This document shows, one piece after another, positions 55,047 to 63,988 of a stretch of 64,000 bases of DNA. Within the stretch, counting starts at the first letter, position 1. Every line of letters begins with the position of its first letter. Location of the stretch: positions 57,689 through 121,688 of the forward strand of contig NZ_PQBZ01000030.1 of NCBI RefSeq assembly GCF_002964665.1, read 5' to 3'. The position numbers were made by a program, and so were the translations under genes. This DNA comes from Pseudoalteromonas sp. T1lg23B (lineage in GTDB: Bacteria; Pseudomonadota; Gammaproteobacteria; Enterobacterales; Alteromonadaceae). A model generated the notes under the pieces. The model worked only from the letters and a program-made list of their open reading frames with translations. It was not told where the DNA came from and made no database searches.

Positions 55047-56075
55047 CTACGAAAATAACCTACCTATAGCGCGAGACAAATTGTCACTGCGATTTTCTGC
55101 TCTTAGAATGCCTAAAACATGTGGGCGCAATGATGGAATTGCAACTAAATCTGCGAAAATACTTGCAAATAAACCTTCAACTTGTGTGTTTTGTGCGGCG
55201 CACTCTAAAAATTTAAAGAGTCTTTGTGAGTCTGAAAACGTTTCCCAACAACGTCCGGCCAAAGTAAGTAATACGTCGGATTCGCTGCTGTATTCACTGC
55301 TTAGTATAGTATCCACGCTTTGTGCCAGCAGGCCTTGAGCACTCGTGCCAGAGATTGCCCTAAGGTTACAGATCAGAGCATCAAGTTCTTGCGCTCTAAT
55401 ACTATTGTTTATCTCATGGTTCAGCTTCTCTGTGAAGCTGATGTCGATAGCGACGTGCTCAAGCATAGCACTCAGTGGTTGTTTCACCTCAAGAGGTAGT
55501 GATGTCCAAATAGCTTGTAAGTTTTCACTGTTTTGGCCATGGTTAAGTCGCAACGCAAAGTCTGCTAGGCCTTGAATGGCTAGGCTTTGCCAATCTTCTA
55601 AAGGTAATTTGCCAGAAAAGTACAGCTCACTGTACTCATAGTACTGAGATGCTGGACGCTTTAACTCTGTTTTTAGCAATGCATTGAAAGCGGCTAGTTT
55701 GTTGGCATTTGGGGTAAAAACATAGGGGTTATTGTCAAGCTTTCCATCAGCTTGCTGCCCGGTTAATTCCGTTCCTAAAGCCTCTAATACCATGCTTGCA
55801 AAATGATCTCGACTGGCGACAATTAGTTTGCTTTGTTCATCTAGAGGAAACTTTAAAAACCAAACATAAGGGTCTAAGGTTGCCTGGTTGTCCCAAAATT
55901 GAATAGCCAGCAATGCATGCCCACCCAGAGGGTAAGGATAGGGAGCTTGTGTTGTTTCAATTTGCGCAAAGTGCTGTTTATCTATTTTCGTGATCCTGCG
56001 GCCAATATCATATACTCGCCACTGCGTGCCTGCGGCACTCAAAAGTTCGCCTAAAGTAGAAATTTGCGCTGTCAT
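55047..56075 (-). CDS. DUF3549 family protein
   Basis: A 342-residue protein without membrane segments. It begins M-T-A-Q-I-S-T-L-G-E-L-L and contains W-R-V-Y-D-I-G-R-R-I and W-F-L-K-F-P-L-D-E, features of DUF3549, a family of unknown function in Vibrio/Alteromonadales. The C-terminal half is helical and HEAT-like by pattern. The conserved DUF3549-DUF3301 pair diverges from yqcC-truC-yqcA. Confidence 0.82.
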   Translation of the reverse strand: MTAQISTLGELLSAAGTQWRVYDIGRRITKIDKQHFAQIETTQAPYPYPLGGHALLAIQFWDNQATLDPYVWFLKFPLDEQSKLIVASRDHFASMVLEALGTELTGQQADGKLDNNPYVFTPNANKLAAFNALLKTELKRPASQYYEYSELYFSGKLPLEDWQSLAIQGLADFALRLNHGQNSENLQAIWTSLPLEVKQPLSAMLEHVAIDISFTEKLNHEINNSIRAQELDALICNLRAISGTSAQGLLAQSVDTILSSEYSSESDVLLTLAGRCWETFSDSQRLFKFLECAAQNTQVEGLFASIFADLVAIPSLRPHVLGILRAENRSDNLSRAIGRLFS

Positions 56076-56202
56076 GATTCACCCACTTAATGATTAGAGC
56101 GCGAGATTATACCCGTTATTAGTGGATCTGATAAGCGAGCTATGGGTAAAGATTGTCAGTTTAGGTATAATTGCGCCATTAATACGACATTGAGTTTTGA
56201 TA

Positions 56203-56538
56203 ATGAACAGTTCGTTTCATCAACATATTATGACACTTGTACAAGAGTTAGAACAAACACTTAAGTCTGCTGCGTTGTGGCAAGTACAGCCAATTAACCC
56301 CAGTTTGTTGCAATCTACTCAGCCATTTTGTTGTGACACATTGAGTTTTGAGCAATGGCTACAATTTGTATTTATTCCTAAAATGTTGGAGTTGCTTAGC
56401 CACCAAGCTGATTTACCAAGTAATATTGCATTGGCACCGATGGCGGATGTCTCATTACATACTCATGTTCATTTTGCTGACGTAAAGCATATTCTTGCCA
56501 GATTAGATCAGAGCTTATCTCAGGGTGAAATATGCTAG
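56203..56538 (+). CDS. yqcC: YqcC family protein
   Basis: A 111-residue helical protein with F-x-Q-W-L-Q-F-V-F-I-P-K-M and P-L/M-A-D-V-S segments typical of YqcC; function unknown. I chose the ATG at 56203 over a TTG at 56197. It overlaps truC by seven bases and so heads the yqcC-truC-yqcA operon, the same as in E. coli beside csrB. Confidence 0.9.
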   Translation: MNSSFHQHIMTLVQELEQTLKSAALWQVQPINPSLLQSTQPFCCDTLSFEQWLQFVFIPKMLELLSHQADLPSNIALAPMADVSLHTHVHFADVKHILARLDQSLSQGEIC

Positions 56539-57266
56539 AGATTATATATCAAGACGAGAATTACGTAGCGATTAACAAGCCATCAGGCTTACTGGTACAT
56601 CGTTCTTTTTTAGATAAAAGAGAAACGCAATTTGCGATGCAAATGCTTAGAGACCAACTTGGCCAGCATGTGTTTCCTATACACCGTTTGGACAGACCCA
56701 CGTCAGGCGTATTGCTATTTGCTCTGAGTTCTGAGGCCGCGCGTGATATGAATCAAGTGTTTATCGAAGGTAATATTGAAAAACGTTATCTAGCATTGGT
56801 CAGAGGCTATGCACCAGAATCTGTATATTTGGATAGGCCGCTCAAAGAAGAATTGGATAAAATAGCAGACAAGTTTGCGGATCAAAACAAAGCGCCTCAA
56901 GAAGCTCAGACACAGTTCAATTGCTTGTATCAGGCGAGTTTACCTATTCCATTCGGTAAATACCCGAGCATTCGATATTCGCTGGTGGAGTGCTTTCCAA
57001 AAACTGGGAGAAAGCATCAAATCCGTCGTCATCTTAAACATTTATCTTACCCAATTATTGGTGATGTGAATCATGGTGACAACAAGCATAACCATTTCTT
57101 TTTCGAACACTTTGGCTTACAAAGGTTGATGTTGTTCGCAACTTCACTTAAGTTTGTTCATCCCTATACCAATAAAATCATAACGATTAAAGCGAGCCTT
57201 GGTGAACCTATGTTGTCAATTTGTGCACAATTGGGTTGGCCAAATACTGAAAAGGATTATGAATAA
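56532..57266 (+). CDS. truC: tRNA pseudouridine(65) synthase TruC
   Basis: A 244-residue RluA-family enzyme that makes pseudouridine at position 65 in tRNA-Ile1 and tRNA-Asp in E. coli. The catalytic motif is H-R-L-D-R-P-T-S-G-V-L-L-F-A, with N-K-P-S-G-L-L-V-H before it and K-T-G-R-K-H-Q-I-R-R-H after. No S4 domain is present, as expected. It overlaps yqcC and, by one base, yqcA. Confidence 0.95.
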   Translation: MLEIIYQDENYVAINKPSGLLVHRSFLDKRETQFAMQMLRDQLGQHVFPIHRLDRPTSGVLLFALSSEAARDMNQVFIEGNIEKRYLALVRGYAPESVYLDRPLKEELDKIADKFADQNKAPQEAQTQFNCLYQASLPIPFGKYPSIRYSLVECFPKTGRKHQIRRHLKHLSYPIIGDVNHGDNKHNHFFFEHFGLQRLMLFATSLKFVHPYTNKIITIKASLGEPMLSICAQLGWPNTEKDYE

Positions 57267-57709
57267 TGGCGTCAGTGTCTATTTTTGTGGGTAGTGTGTA
57301 CGGCAATGCCGATAATTTAGCAATTGAAGTAAAAAACAAATTACAGAGCCTTGGTCATGAAGCGACTGTGTATGAAGGAGGGACGCTGGAACAGCTACAA
57401 AATGCCAGCAATATCCTGTTCATTTCTTCAACGACGGGGGCAGGTGATTTACCGGATAACTTACAGCCTTTGTTTACGCAAATGCAAAGTCAATTTCCTA
57501 TGCTGACCAATAAGAAAGTCGGTGTGATTGGCTTAGGCGATATTAGCTACGGAGAAACATTTTGTGGTGCGGGGCGTCAAATTGACGCTTTGGTACAAGA
57601 GCTGAATGCAACAGTTCCCGTGGAGCGCTTAGATATAGATGCCTGTGAGCATTTTGAACCGTGGGAGCCCGCAGCGCCGTGGTTGATGCGCTGGGCCACG
57701 TACTTATAA
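57266..57709 (+). CDS. yqcA: YqcA/MioC-type short-chain flavodoxin
   Basis: A 147-residue flavodoxin. The FMN phosphate loop reads V-G-S-V-Y-G-N-A, and S-S-T-T-G-A-G-D-L-P and G-L-G-D-I-S-Y fit the ring-binding loops. Length and context match E. coli YqcA (149), which also follows truC. An electron carrier of unknown partner. Ends at a terminator shared with mltD. Confidence 0.93.
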   Translation: MASVSIFVGSVYGNADNLAIEVKNKLQSLGHEATVYEGGTLEQLQNASNILFISSTTGAGDLPDNLQPLFTQMQSQFPMLTNKKVGVIGLGDISYGETFCGAGRQIDALVQELNATVPVERLDIDACEHFEPWEPAAPWLMRWATYL

Positions 57710-57732
57710 AAAAAGCGCCAGTGGCGCTTTTT
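57708..57732. terminator. Bidirectional terminator between yqcA and mltD
   Basis: AAAAAAGCGCC-AGT-GGCGCTTTTT, a tight hairpin between convergent genes; it overlaps the end of mltD by two bases. Confidence 0.9.
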
Positions 57733-59296
57733 AAGAGTTTTTTACATCAACTTTGAGCTTTAGTTTTTGGCCTGGATACAAGTATTTTTGCCCAGCTAAA
57801 TCGTTCCACTTTACAATCTCTTTAACCGTAAGATTGAATTTAGAAGCGATGCGTGCCAATGAATCGCCACGTCTTACTTTGTAAGTAATGGTACGATTGG
57901 TTGGCGTAACTTTTTCAGTCTTAGCTTCTTGATAGATGGTAAGTTTTTGTCCTAAGCGTAAAATTGCGTTAGATTTTAACTTGTTCCAACGCGCAAGCTG
58001 TTTAATGGTCACATCGTACTCACGACTGATATCCCATAACGTGTCACCATTTGCCACAACATGAGTCTTCTGTGCTTGAGGTGTTTTCACAACCGCATTA
58101 CGAACATTTGTTGGTAAGTGTTCACTTTTAAGCTTGCCTTTACTAAGCGGTATTAATAGGTTCTGGCCTATTTTGATTATATGTGAATTCAGCTTGTTTA
58201 AAGATTGTATTGCGCTAGGGCTTGTTGAAAACTTTGCTGCGATAACAGATAGTGTGTCACCTTTTTTAACGGCGTAGTGCTGCCAGCGAAGTCTGTCTTT
58301 AACTGGTGTTGCGGCTAGTTTTTCTTTAAATACATCAACCTTGTCAGCGGGCAGAAGTAGCGAATGCGGTCCATTTGGGTCGGTCGCCCAGCGGTTAAAT
58401 GCAGGGTTGAGTCGGTAAAGTTCCGTAAGAGAGATATCCGCCATATCTGCGGCCATAGCCAAATCAATTTGAGAGCCAATATCCACAGACTCAACGACCT
58501 GTGCATTGATGATTTTTTTCCAGCTTACCTTAAACTCTTCTTGGCGTTTTAGTAAGTCAGATAAAGCTAATAACTTAGGAACGTAAGTGGTTGTCTCTTG
58601 TGGTAAATCTAATGACCAAAAATCGGTAGGCAAGTGCTTTTTACGATTCTTTCTAATCGCTTTTAATAATCGACCTTCGCCCGAATTGTAAGCAGCAATC
58701 GCGTTGAGCCAGTCACCTTCGAGTGTTTTGTGTAAGTAGCTTAAATAGTCCAGTGCTGCACGAGTTGACTGTACTATGTCTCTGCGGCCATCGTACCACC
58801 AGTTTTGCTTGAGGTTAAATCGCTCACCAGTTTGTGGCATAAATTGCCAGATCCCCGATGCACTACGATGTGAATAGCCAAATGGGTCAAACGCACTTTC
58901 AACAATGGGTAGTAATGCAATTTCGATTGGCATCTGGCGCTTTTCAACTTCCTCTACAATAAAGTAGAGGTAAGGCTCTGCACGTTTAGCAATTCTGTCT
59001 AGATAGGCTTGGTGACGCTGATAGTAGTTTCTTTCAGCAACAACAGGGCGATTTTGCGGTACATCAATAGAAAGTTGATAACGAATTCGTTCCCATACAT
59101 CGTCAAACACTGGCGGTGGTTCATCCGCTTCAATTTGCTCTTGGATTGCACTCAGTAAAGTGTCACTGATCTCTGCAGGACTGGCGTTATTGAGCTGGGA
59201 TGCCTTTTCTTCGGCTTTGTTATCGACAGCGGTTAACGTCTGACAACCGCTACTCAGCAGTGCTGTCAATACAATAGATATGGACAATTTATTCAT
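57731..59296 (-). CDS. mltD: Membrane-bound lytic murein transglycosylase D
   Basis: A lipoprotein of about 521 residues that cleaves peptidoglycan glycan strands. The ATG at 59296, behind GAAAG, gives a signal with lipobox L-S-S-G-C; the longer frame to 59332 is not needed. The SLT domain (about 105-225) has the catalytic Glu in L-P-I-V-E-S-A-F-D-P and the A-Y-N-S-G-E-G motif. Three C-terminal LysM repeats (each beginning Y/V-x-x-G-D-T/S-L) bind peptidoglycan. The gene lies next to gloB on the same strand. Confidence 0.96.
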   Translation of the reverse strand: MNKLSISIVLTALLSSGCQTLTAVDNKAEEKASQLNNASPAEISDTLLSAIQEQIEADEPPPVFDDVWERIRYQLSIDVPQNRPVVAERNYYQRHQAYLDRIAKRAEPYLYFIVEEVEKRQMPIEIALLPIVESAFDPFGYSHRSASGIWQFMPQTGERFNLKQNWWYDGRRDIVQSTRAALDYLSYLHKTLEGDWLNAIAAYNSGEGRLLKAIRKNRKKHLPTDFWSLDLPQETTTYVPKLLALSDLLKRQEEFKVSWKKIINAQVVESVDIGSQIDLAMAADMADISLTELYRLNPAFNRWATDPNGPHSLLLPADKVDVFKEKLAATPVKDRLRWQHYAVKKGDTLSVIAAKFSTSPSAIQSLNKLNSHIIKIGQNLLIPLSKGKLKSEHLPTNVRNAVVKTPQAQKTHVVANGDTLWDISREYDVTIKQLARWNKLKSNAILRLGQKLTIYQEAKTEKVTPTNRTITYKVRRGDSLARIASKFNLTVKEIVKWNDLAGQKYLYPGQKLKLKVDVKNS

Positions 59297-59381
59297 GGGC
59301 AACTTTCTTTTACTCAAGCAAAAACTCGCCAATACTACCTGTTAAGTACATATATTTAAAGTAGTTAGTATAGCCTATTGG

Positions 59382-60149
59382 TTAAAAGGCGTCTTTCCAT
59401 GCACGTAGAGCGGCAAAAACCAGCCAAGGTTCATCGTGATTACGCTGGAACTGAGTAGGAATGTGTTCACTGATGTGTTGGTGTTCTGCGCGTAAAAAAG
59501 GGTTAACTAAACGCTCTTTAGCCATTGAAGTGGGCAGGGTTGGTTGGTCTTGGCGACGCTTTTCTTCTACCCATTGTTGGTACTGTTGAATATTGGGATT
59601 ATGTGGCTCAACCGCTTTGGCAAAGGCTAAATTGGCGGCTGTATATTCGTGGGTACAATAAATCAAAGTGGTATCAGCAAGCGCTGCTAACTTTTGCAAT
59701 GACTGCCACATTTGCTTGGGGTCTCCTTCGAATAGGCGTCCACAGCCGGCACTAAATAGCGTGTCACCAGTAAAGCTATGCTGATCATTAATGTAACAGA
59801 TATGATCCAGCGTATGCCCCGGTGTTTCGATAATCGAATATTGTACGCCCAAGACGTTAATTTCATCGCCTTCAATCAGAGGTTGAGTAATGCCTTCGAA
59901 CGGTGACTTTTTGGGCCCATAAATCGTGATGTTGGGTGCAAAACGTTGTAGTTCGGCTACACCGTCGGTGTGATCCCAGTGGTGATGTGTAATCAAAATG
60001 CCTTGCAGGTTAGCGTTATGTTGTTGCAAATAATCCATTACGGGAGCTGCTTGTCCCGGGTCAACTACCCAGACTTGGTTTTGCTTGGTGTCGCGGACAG
60101 CCCAAATATAGTTATCTTGAAAAGCTTTTATTGGCTCGACTTGCACCAT
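59382..60149 (-). CDS. gloB: Hydroxyacylglutathione hydrolase (glyoxalase II)
   Basis: A 255-residue metallo-beta-lactamase-fold enzyme that hydrolyses S-lactoylglutathione, completing methylglyoxal detoxification with gloA. The binuclear metal motif is T-H-H-H-W-D-H-T-D-G; further ligands lie in T-P-G-H-T-L-D-H, F-T-G-D-T-L-F and T-H-E-Y-T. Divergent from the yafS-like methyltransferase, as in E. coli. Confidence 0.96.
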   Translation of the reverse strand: MVQVEPIKAFQDNYIWAVRDTKQNQVWVVDPGQAAPVMDYLQQHNANLQGILITHHHWDHTDGVAELQRFAPNITIYGPKKSPFEGITQPLIEGDEINVLGVQYSIIETPGHTLDHICYINDQHSFTGDTLFSAGCGRLFEGDPKQMWQSLQKLAALADTTLIYCTHEYTAANLAFAKAVEPHNPNIQQYQQWVEEKRRQDQPTLPTSMAKERLVNPFLRAEHQHISEHIPTQFQRNHDEPWLVFAALRAWKDAF

Positions 60150-60201
60150 AGTTAATTGCTCTATAAAGTGATTGATAGCATTAGTATAACGGGCAAATTC
60201 A

Positions 60202-60957
60202 ATGAAACCAGCCTTAAGTTTTCAACAAGGTCCAAAGCCACTTGATTGGCAAGATTTCCCCCACGGTGACTATTTACGGATTGGCATAGAGAGAAGAGTG
60301 GGCAAATGGTTGCCGAGGATGTTCGGTTATCATATGTTGAAGCTGGGAAGTCTCAGTGGACAGATCAGCACCTCTAAAAGTGCTATCAAACATCAGGTAT
60401 GTGTTGCGCCACATCAATTGCAGCATGTGGGTGTCGTTGCTGAGGTAGACGAGCTGCCTTTTTCTGAGCATAGCGTTGATGCATGTATTTTAAGCCAGTG
60501 CCTAGAGTATCATTCTGACCCTCACCATATATTACGCGAGGCACATCGTACACTTATACCTGGCGGTTACATTGTAATCACTGGGTTTAATCCGTTTAGT
60601 TTATGTGGATTAGCGAATTTATTACCCTTTAGTAAAGAAAAACTACCTTGGTCAGGCCGCTTTTTTACTCCTTCAAGGGTTAAAGACTGGTTAGACTTAT
60701 TAGGATTTGAAATTTTAGCCGATGAACGTTTTATTCATGCTTCGCTTGCTCGGGGGAGCCGTCTATCACGTTTTGCCCCGTGGCGACGTTTTTGCCGCCA
60801 GTATCTAAAGCCAATGGGAAGCTGTTATATGCTGGTTGCGCGCAAACGGGTTGCACCACTTACGCCAATAAAACCCAAATGGCACGCTCGTCCAAAATGG
60901 GCACCGGCAGTGAAAAGTGCACGACTTACGCAAACCCGTTCGTCAAACGAAAAGTAA
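60202..60957 (+). CDS. yafS: SAM-dependent methyltransferase, YafS-like
   Basis: A 251-residue class I methyltransferase of the Methyltransf_11 type. The central motif D-E-L-P-F-S-E-H-S-V-D and the following L-S-Q-C-L-E-Y-H-S-D-P-H-H and P-G-G-Y-I-V-I-T-G-F-N-P are typical. The first glycine-rich loop is atypical (no clear G-x-G-x-G). Substrate unknown. The gloB/yafS/rnhA/dnaQ order is that of E. coli, supporting the name. Confidence 0.87.
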   Translation: MKPALSFQQGPKPLDWQDFPHGDYLRIGIERRVGKWLPRMFGYHMLKLGSLSGQISTSKSAIKHQVCVAPHQLQHVGVVAEVDELPFSEHSVDACILSQCLEYHSDPHHILREAHRTLIPGGYIVITGFNPFSLCGLANLLPFSKEKLPWSGRFFTPSRVKDWLDLLGFEILADERFIHASLARGSRLSRFAPWRRFCRQYLKPMGSCYMLVARKRVAPLTPIKPKWHARPKWAPAVKSARLTQTRSSNEK

Positions 60958-60966
60958 CGCTGTGTT

Positions 60967-61446
60967 TTAACTGTTTGCCGATTCGGTTTGGTATCCTTCG
61001 TCAACCAGCAACTTATCTGATGATGCCGCTTCACGGGCAAGGTCGTCAACCAGTTCATTATACTGGTTGCCACTGTGCCCTTTGACCCAGCGCCATTCAA
61101 TGGTGTGCCTTTGGCAAGCATTGTCGAGTCTCTGCCACAAATCAACATTTTTGACAGGAGCTTTTGACGCTGTTTTCCAATTACGTTTTTTCCAATTTTC
61201 AAGCCAAGACTCAATACCTTGCTTAACGTACTGACTGTCTGTATATAGTATGACATGACATGGTCTAGTGAGCGTTTCTAATGCGACTGTTGCTGCAAGC
61301 ATCTCCATTCGGTTGTTTGTTGTCAGTTGATAGCCTTGTGAGAGCTTTTTTTCATGGCCTTGATAACTCATATAGATGCCATAACCACCAGGGCCTGGGT
61401 TACCAAGACATGATCCGTCAGTATAAATCTCTACGGTTTTTTGCAC
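60967..61446 (-). CDS. rnhA: Ribonuclease HI
   Basis: A 159-residue endoribonuclease that removes RNA from RNA-DNA hybrids. The catalytic carboxylates are visible in [28 protein letters not shown] and N-E-L-V-D-D-L-A. It is transcribed divergently from dnaQ across a 70-base spacer, the classic enteric arrangement; its end is nine bases from the convergent yafS-like gene. Confidence 0.97.
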   Translation of the reverse strand: MQKTVEIYTDGSCLGNPGPGGYGIYMSYQGHEKKLSQGYQLTTNNRMEMLAATVALETLTRPCHVILYTDSQYVKQGIESWLENWKKRNWKTASKAPVKNVDLWQRLDNACQRHTIEWRWVKGHSGNQYNELVDDLAREAASSDKLLVDEGYQTESANS

Positions 61447-61516
61447 GAATAGACCTGTTTTTATGTAGAATAGATGTATTAATGGCTAACCATAACAAAG
61501 TTGGGCGGCAGACGAT

Positions 61517-62224
61517 ATGCTAAAACGACAAATAGTCCTAGATACGGAAACCACAGGTATAGATCCCAAAGCTGGGCATAGGATCATCGAAATAGGCTGT
61601 GTAGAGCTTGTGAATCGTCGACTCACGGGTAATAACTTTCATGTTTACATTAATCCGCAAAGAGAAATTGAAGAAGAGGCGATTGATGTACACGGTATCA
61701 CGAATGAGTTTTTACGTGATAAGCCGCTATTTAATCAGGTGGCTCAAGAGTTCTTTGATTATATAAAGGGTGCAGAGTTGGTGATTCATAACGCGCCGTT
61801 CGATGTCGGGTTTATGGACCATGAGTTTGCTATGCTTAATCAAGGCTTCCCAGCAACACATGATTACTGTGAGGTGTTGGACACACTTGTTATGGCGCGA
61901 AATTTGCACCCAGGTCAGAAGAATAACCTTGATGCATTATGTCGGCGCTACGATATAGACAACTCTAAGCGAACATTGCACGGGGCATTACTGGATTCTG
62001 AAATACTGGCGGATGTTTATCTGGGCATGACCGGCGGCCAAGTTAAGCTCAACCTAGCAACGGGCAATGACAGTAATGAGCAAAATGATAGTGGTAGTAT
62101 TCGTCGTTTGGCTGCGGATAGACCGGCATTGAAAGTTGTCAAAGCCACAGATGAAGAATTACAGGCCCATTTGGCCAGGCTAGAGGTTGTCAATAAAAAT
62201 GGCGAAACCTTATGGCAAAAATAG
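61517..62224 (+). CDS. dnaQ: DNA polymerase III epsilon subunit (proofreading exonuclease)
   Basis: A 235-residue 3'-5' exonuclease. Exo I reads V-L-D-T-E-T-T-G-I-D, Exo II N-A-P-F-D-V-G-F-M and Exo III H-G-A-L-L-D-S-E-I-L-A-D, so the catalytic set is complete. The C-terminal 50 residues are the polymerase alpha-binding tail. A TIGR03503-type gene follows 11 bases later and may be cotranscribed. Confidence 0.97.
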   Translation: MLKRQIVLDTETTGIDPKAGHRIIEIGCVELVNRRLTGNNFHVYINPQREIEEEAIDVHGITNEFLRDKPLFNQVAQEFFDYIKGAELVIHNAPFDVGFMDHEFAMLNQGFPATHDYCEVLDTLVMARNLHPGQKNNLDALCRRYDIDNSKRTLHGALLDSEILADVYLGMTGGQVKLNLATGNDSNEQNDSGSIRRLAADRPALKVVKATDEELQAHLARLEVVNKNGETLWQK

Positions 62225-62235
62225 CGAGGTAAATT

Positions 62236-63597
62236 ATGAAACGGTTGTGGTTCGCTCTGTTTATGATCATGGTCACCACTGGTGTGTTTGCCACTCCTCA
62301 GGTGACAGTTTTAGAGCGTGATGGGGTATCAAATGAGGTCCCATTACTGGATAACCGTTTTCGAATAGACCATGAAGTTGAAAAAATATCGCTACTATTT
62401 TTTCGCAAGCCCGGCTCCCCTGCTGTGGTGTTGGTTCAGCCTGATGGTAGCAAAATTTATGCAACGCACGCCTTACGTGATGACAGTTTGCAATGGTATG
62501 ACGAAGTAAGCTTTGACTTGGTCGTGATATCCAACCCAACACCTGGTCCATGGCAAGTGATAGGTAATATTCAAGATGGCAGCCGAGTGATGGTAGTGGG
62601 TGACATCGAGCTGGAAGTTGAGCCTTTGCCACCACTTATCTTTAGAGGAGAGACTTTAAAGGTAACAGGCCGCGTGACAAACGATGGCAAGCCGATAGAG
62701 ATTGGCTACTTTCGTGACGTTATTTCGTTGGTGGTTGATTTTGTCAGTACCAATAACGATAACTACGATAACTTTGGGGCCGGTACACAAAGCGTTACCG
62801 AATTTAAAGACGATGGCAGAGAATTTGATGAGCGCCCTCTAGATGGGGTCTTCACTGGCGAGTTTAAGCTGTCATTTCCAGCAGGAGAGTGGCGCCCAGA
62901 GTTTCTTATCGAAACCCCGCTTGTTAAGCGCAAAGTTGTGGGTAAACCTATTTTACTGTCAGAACCTCCGTTTAACTTTGAATTGACCCTTTCCGAGGAC
63001 GAAGAGTTTGAACATGAATTGATGATTAAGCTCGACAATGAAATTGTGAAACCTGAGAGTGTTATTTTCCAAGGTAAAATCTTTTATCCAAATGGCGAAG
63101 AGCAGGCATTCACAATCGAGCCTAAAGAGCGGTTGTATAGAACTCTTGCTATTAAAAACTATGACTGGGGTCGTTATAGTGTTGAACTTTCAGCATTTGG
63201 TGAGAATATTAACGGTCGTGAGTTTATGGCAACGCTGCCGGTTTATAAGTTTGAAATTGAAAGACCGATTGAGAAGGTGCCTGAATTACTTGTACCCATT
63301 GAAACCATACTCATCCCAGAACCTGAGCCTGAACCAGAGATCAATACGCCACTTGTGGTCAGTATTATTGTTGTAGGGAACCTACTTATTTTGCTTGCAG
63401 GGTGGGTTGCGGTGCGCGTACTTGTTCAAAACAAGCCAATTAACTTTAAATTTAAACTCCCTTTTATGAAATCTAAGCATGAAGATAAACAATCTCAAGA
63501 ACCACAAAACGAAACTCAAAAACAAAACGTTGACGAAAGTGGTTCAAAAAATGACAAATCAGGTGATATTTTGAACCTTTCGATGTCAGATGACTAA
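62236..63597 (+). CDS. TIGR03503-type single-pass membrane protein
   Basis: A 453-residue protein with an N-terminal signal peptide (about 1-19, cut after V-F-A), a long beta-rich periplasmic part with an acidic, proline-rich stalk (P-E-P-E-P-E-P-E near residue 362), one transmembrane helix (about 373-396) and a polar cytoplasmic tail. It matches the layout of TIGR03503 proteins, found in Shewanella, Vibrio and Pseudoalteromonas; function unknown. It ends upstream of the tRNA-Asp array with no clear terminator. Confidence 0.8.
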   Translation: MKRLWFALFMIMVTTGVFATPQVTVLERDGVSNEVPLLDNRFRIDHEVEKISLLFFRKPGSPAVVLVQPDGSKIYATHALRDDSLQWYDEVSFDLVVISNPTPGPWQVIGNIQDGSRVMVVGDIELEVEPLPPLIFRGETLKVTGRVTNDGKPIEIGYFRDVISLVVDFVSTNNDNYDNFGAGTQSVTEFKDDGREFDERPLDGVFTGEFKLSFPAGEWRPEFLIETPLVKRKVVGKPILLSEPPFNFELTLSEDEEFEHELMIKLDNEIVKPESVIFQGKIFYPNGEEQAFTIEPKERLYRTLAIKNYDWGRYSVELSAFGENINGREFMATLPVYKFEIERPIEKVPELLVPIETILIPEPEPEPEINTPLVVSIIVVGNLLILLAGWVAVRVLVQNKPINFKFKLPFMKSKHEDKQSQEPQNETQKQNVDESGSKNDKSGDILNLSMSDD

Positions 63598-63624
63598 AAA
63601 AGCGGGTATTTTTCAAAAAAACTG

Positions 63625-63653
63625 TTGACTCTCATGGGGTCGATTCGTATTAT
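63625..63653 (+). promoter_or_regulatory. Predicted promoter of the tRNA-Asp array
   Basis: TTGACT at 63625-63630, exactly 17 bases, TATTAT at 63648-63653, then a CACGCCGC discriminator. The near-consensus boxes and GC-rich discriminator fit a stringently controlled stable-RNA promoter. Confidence 0.85.
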
Positions 63654-63695
63654 TCACGCCGCTGTCAGGGAGCAGTCTGGTAGCAAGAATAATGC

Positions 63696-63772
63696 GGAGT
63701 GGTAGTTCAGTTGGTTAGAATACCGGCCTGTCACGCCGGGGGTCGCGGGTTCGAGTCCCGTCCACTCCGCCA
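63696..63772 (+). tRNA. tRNA-Asp (GTC), copy 1
   Basis: A 77-base gene with encoded CCA. Acceptor GGAGTGG pairs with CCACTCC; the anticodon loop CTGTCAC gives anticodon GTC; the T arm is CGGGTTCGAGTCCCG. E. coli also has a tRNA-Asp gene (aspV) beside dnaQ. Confidence 0.98.
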
Positions 63773-63798
63773 ATTATTCAAATTTTGTAAGTAGTGCT

Positions 63799-63875
63799 GG
63801 AGTGGTAGTTCAGTTGGTTAGAATACCGGCCTGTCACGCCGGGGGTCGCGGGTTCGAGTCCCGTCCACTCCGCCA
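63799..63875 (+). tRNA. tRNA-Asp (GTC), copy 2
   Basis: Identical over all 77 bases to copy 1; separated from it by 26 bases with no terminator, so probably one precursor transcript. Confidence 0.98.
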
Positions 63876-63911
63876 AATCTTACAACGCCGAAAGGCACGC
63901 TTTTCCTAAGT

Positions 63912-63988
63912 GGAGTGGTAGTTCAGTTGGTTAGAATACCGGCCTGTCACGCCGGGGGTCGCGGGTTCGAGTCCCGTCCACTCCGCCA
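63912..63988 (+). tRNA. tRNA-Asp (GTC), copy 3
   Basis: Identical to copies 1 and 2, after a 36-base spacer. The array may continue past the window end. Confidence 0.98.
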
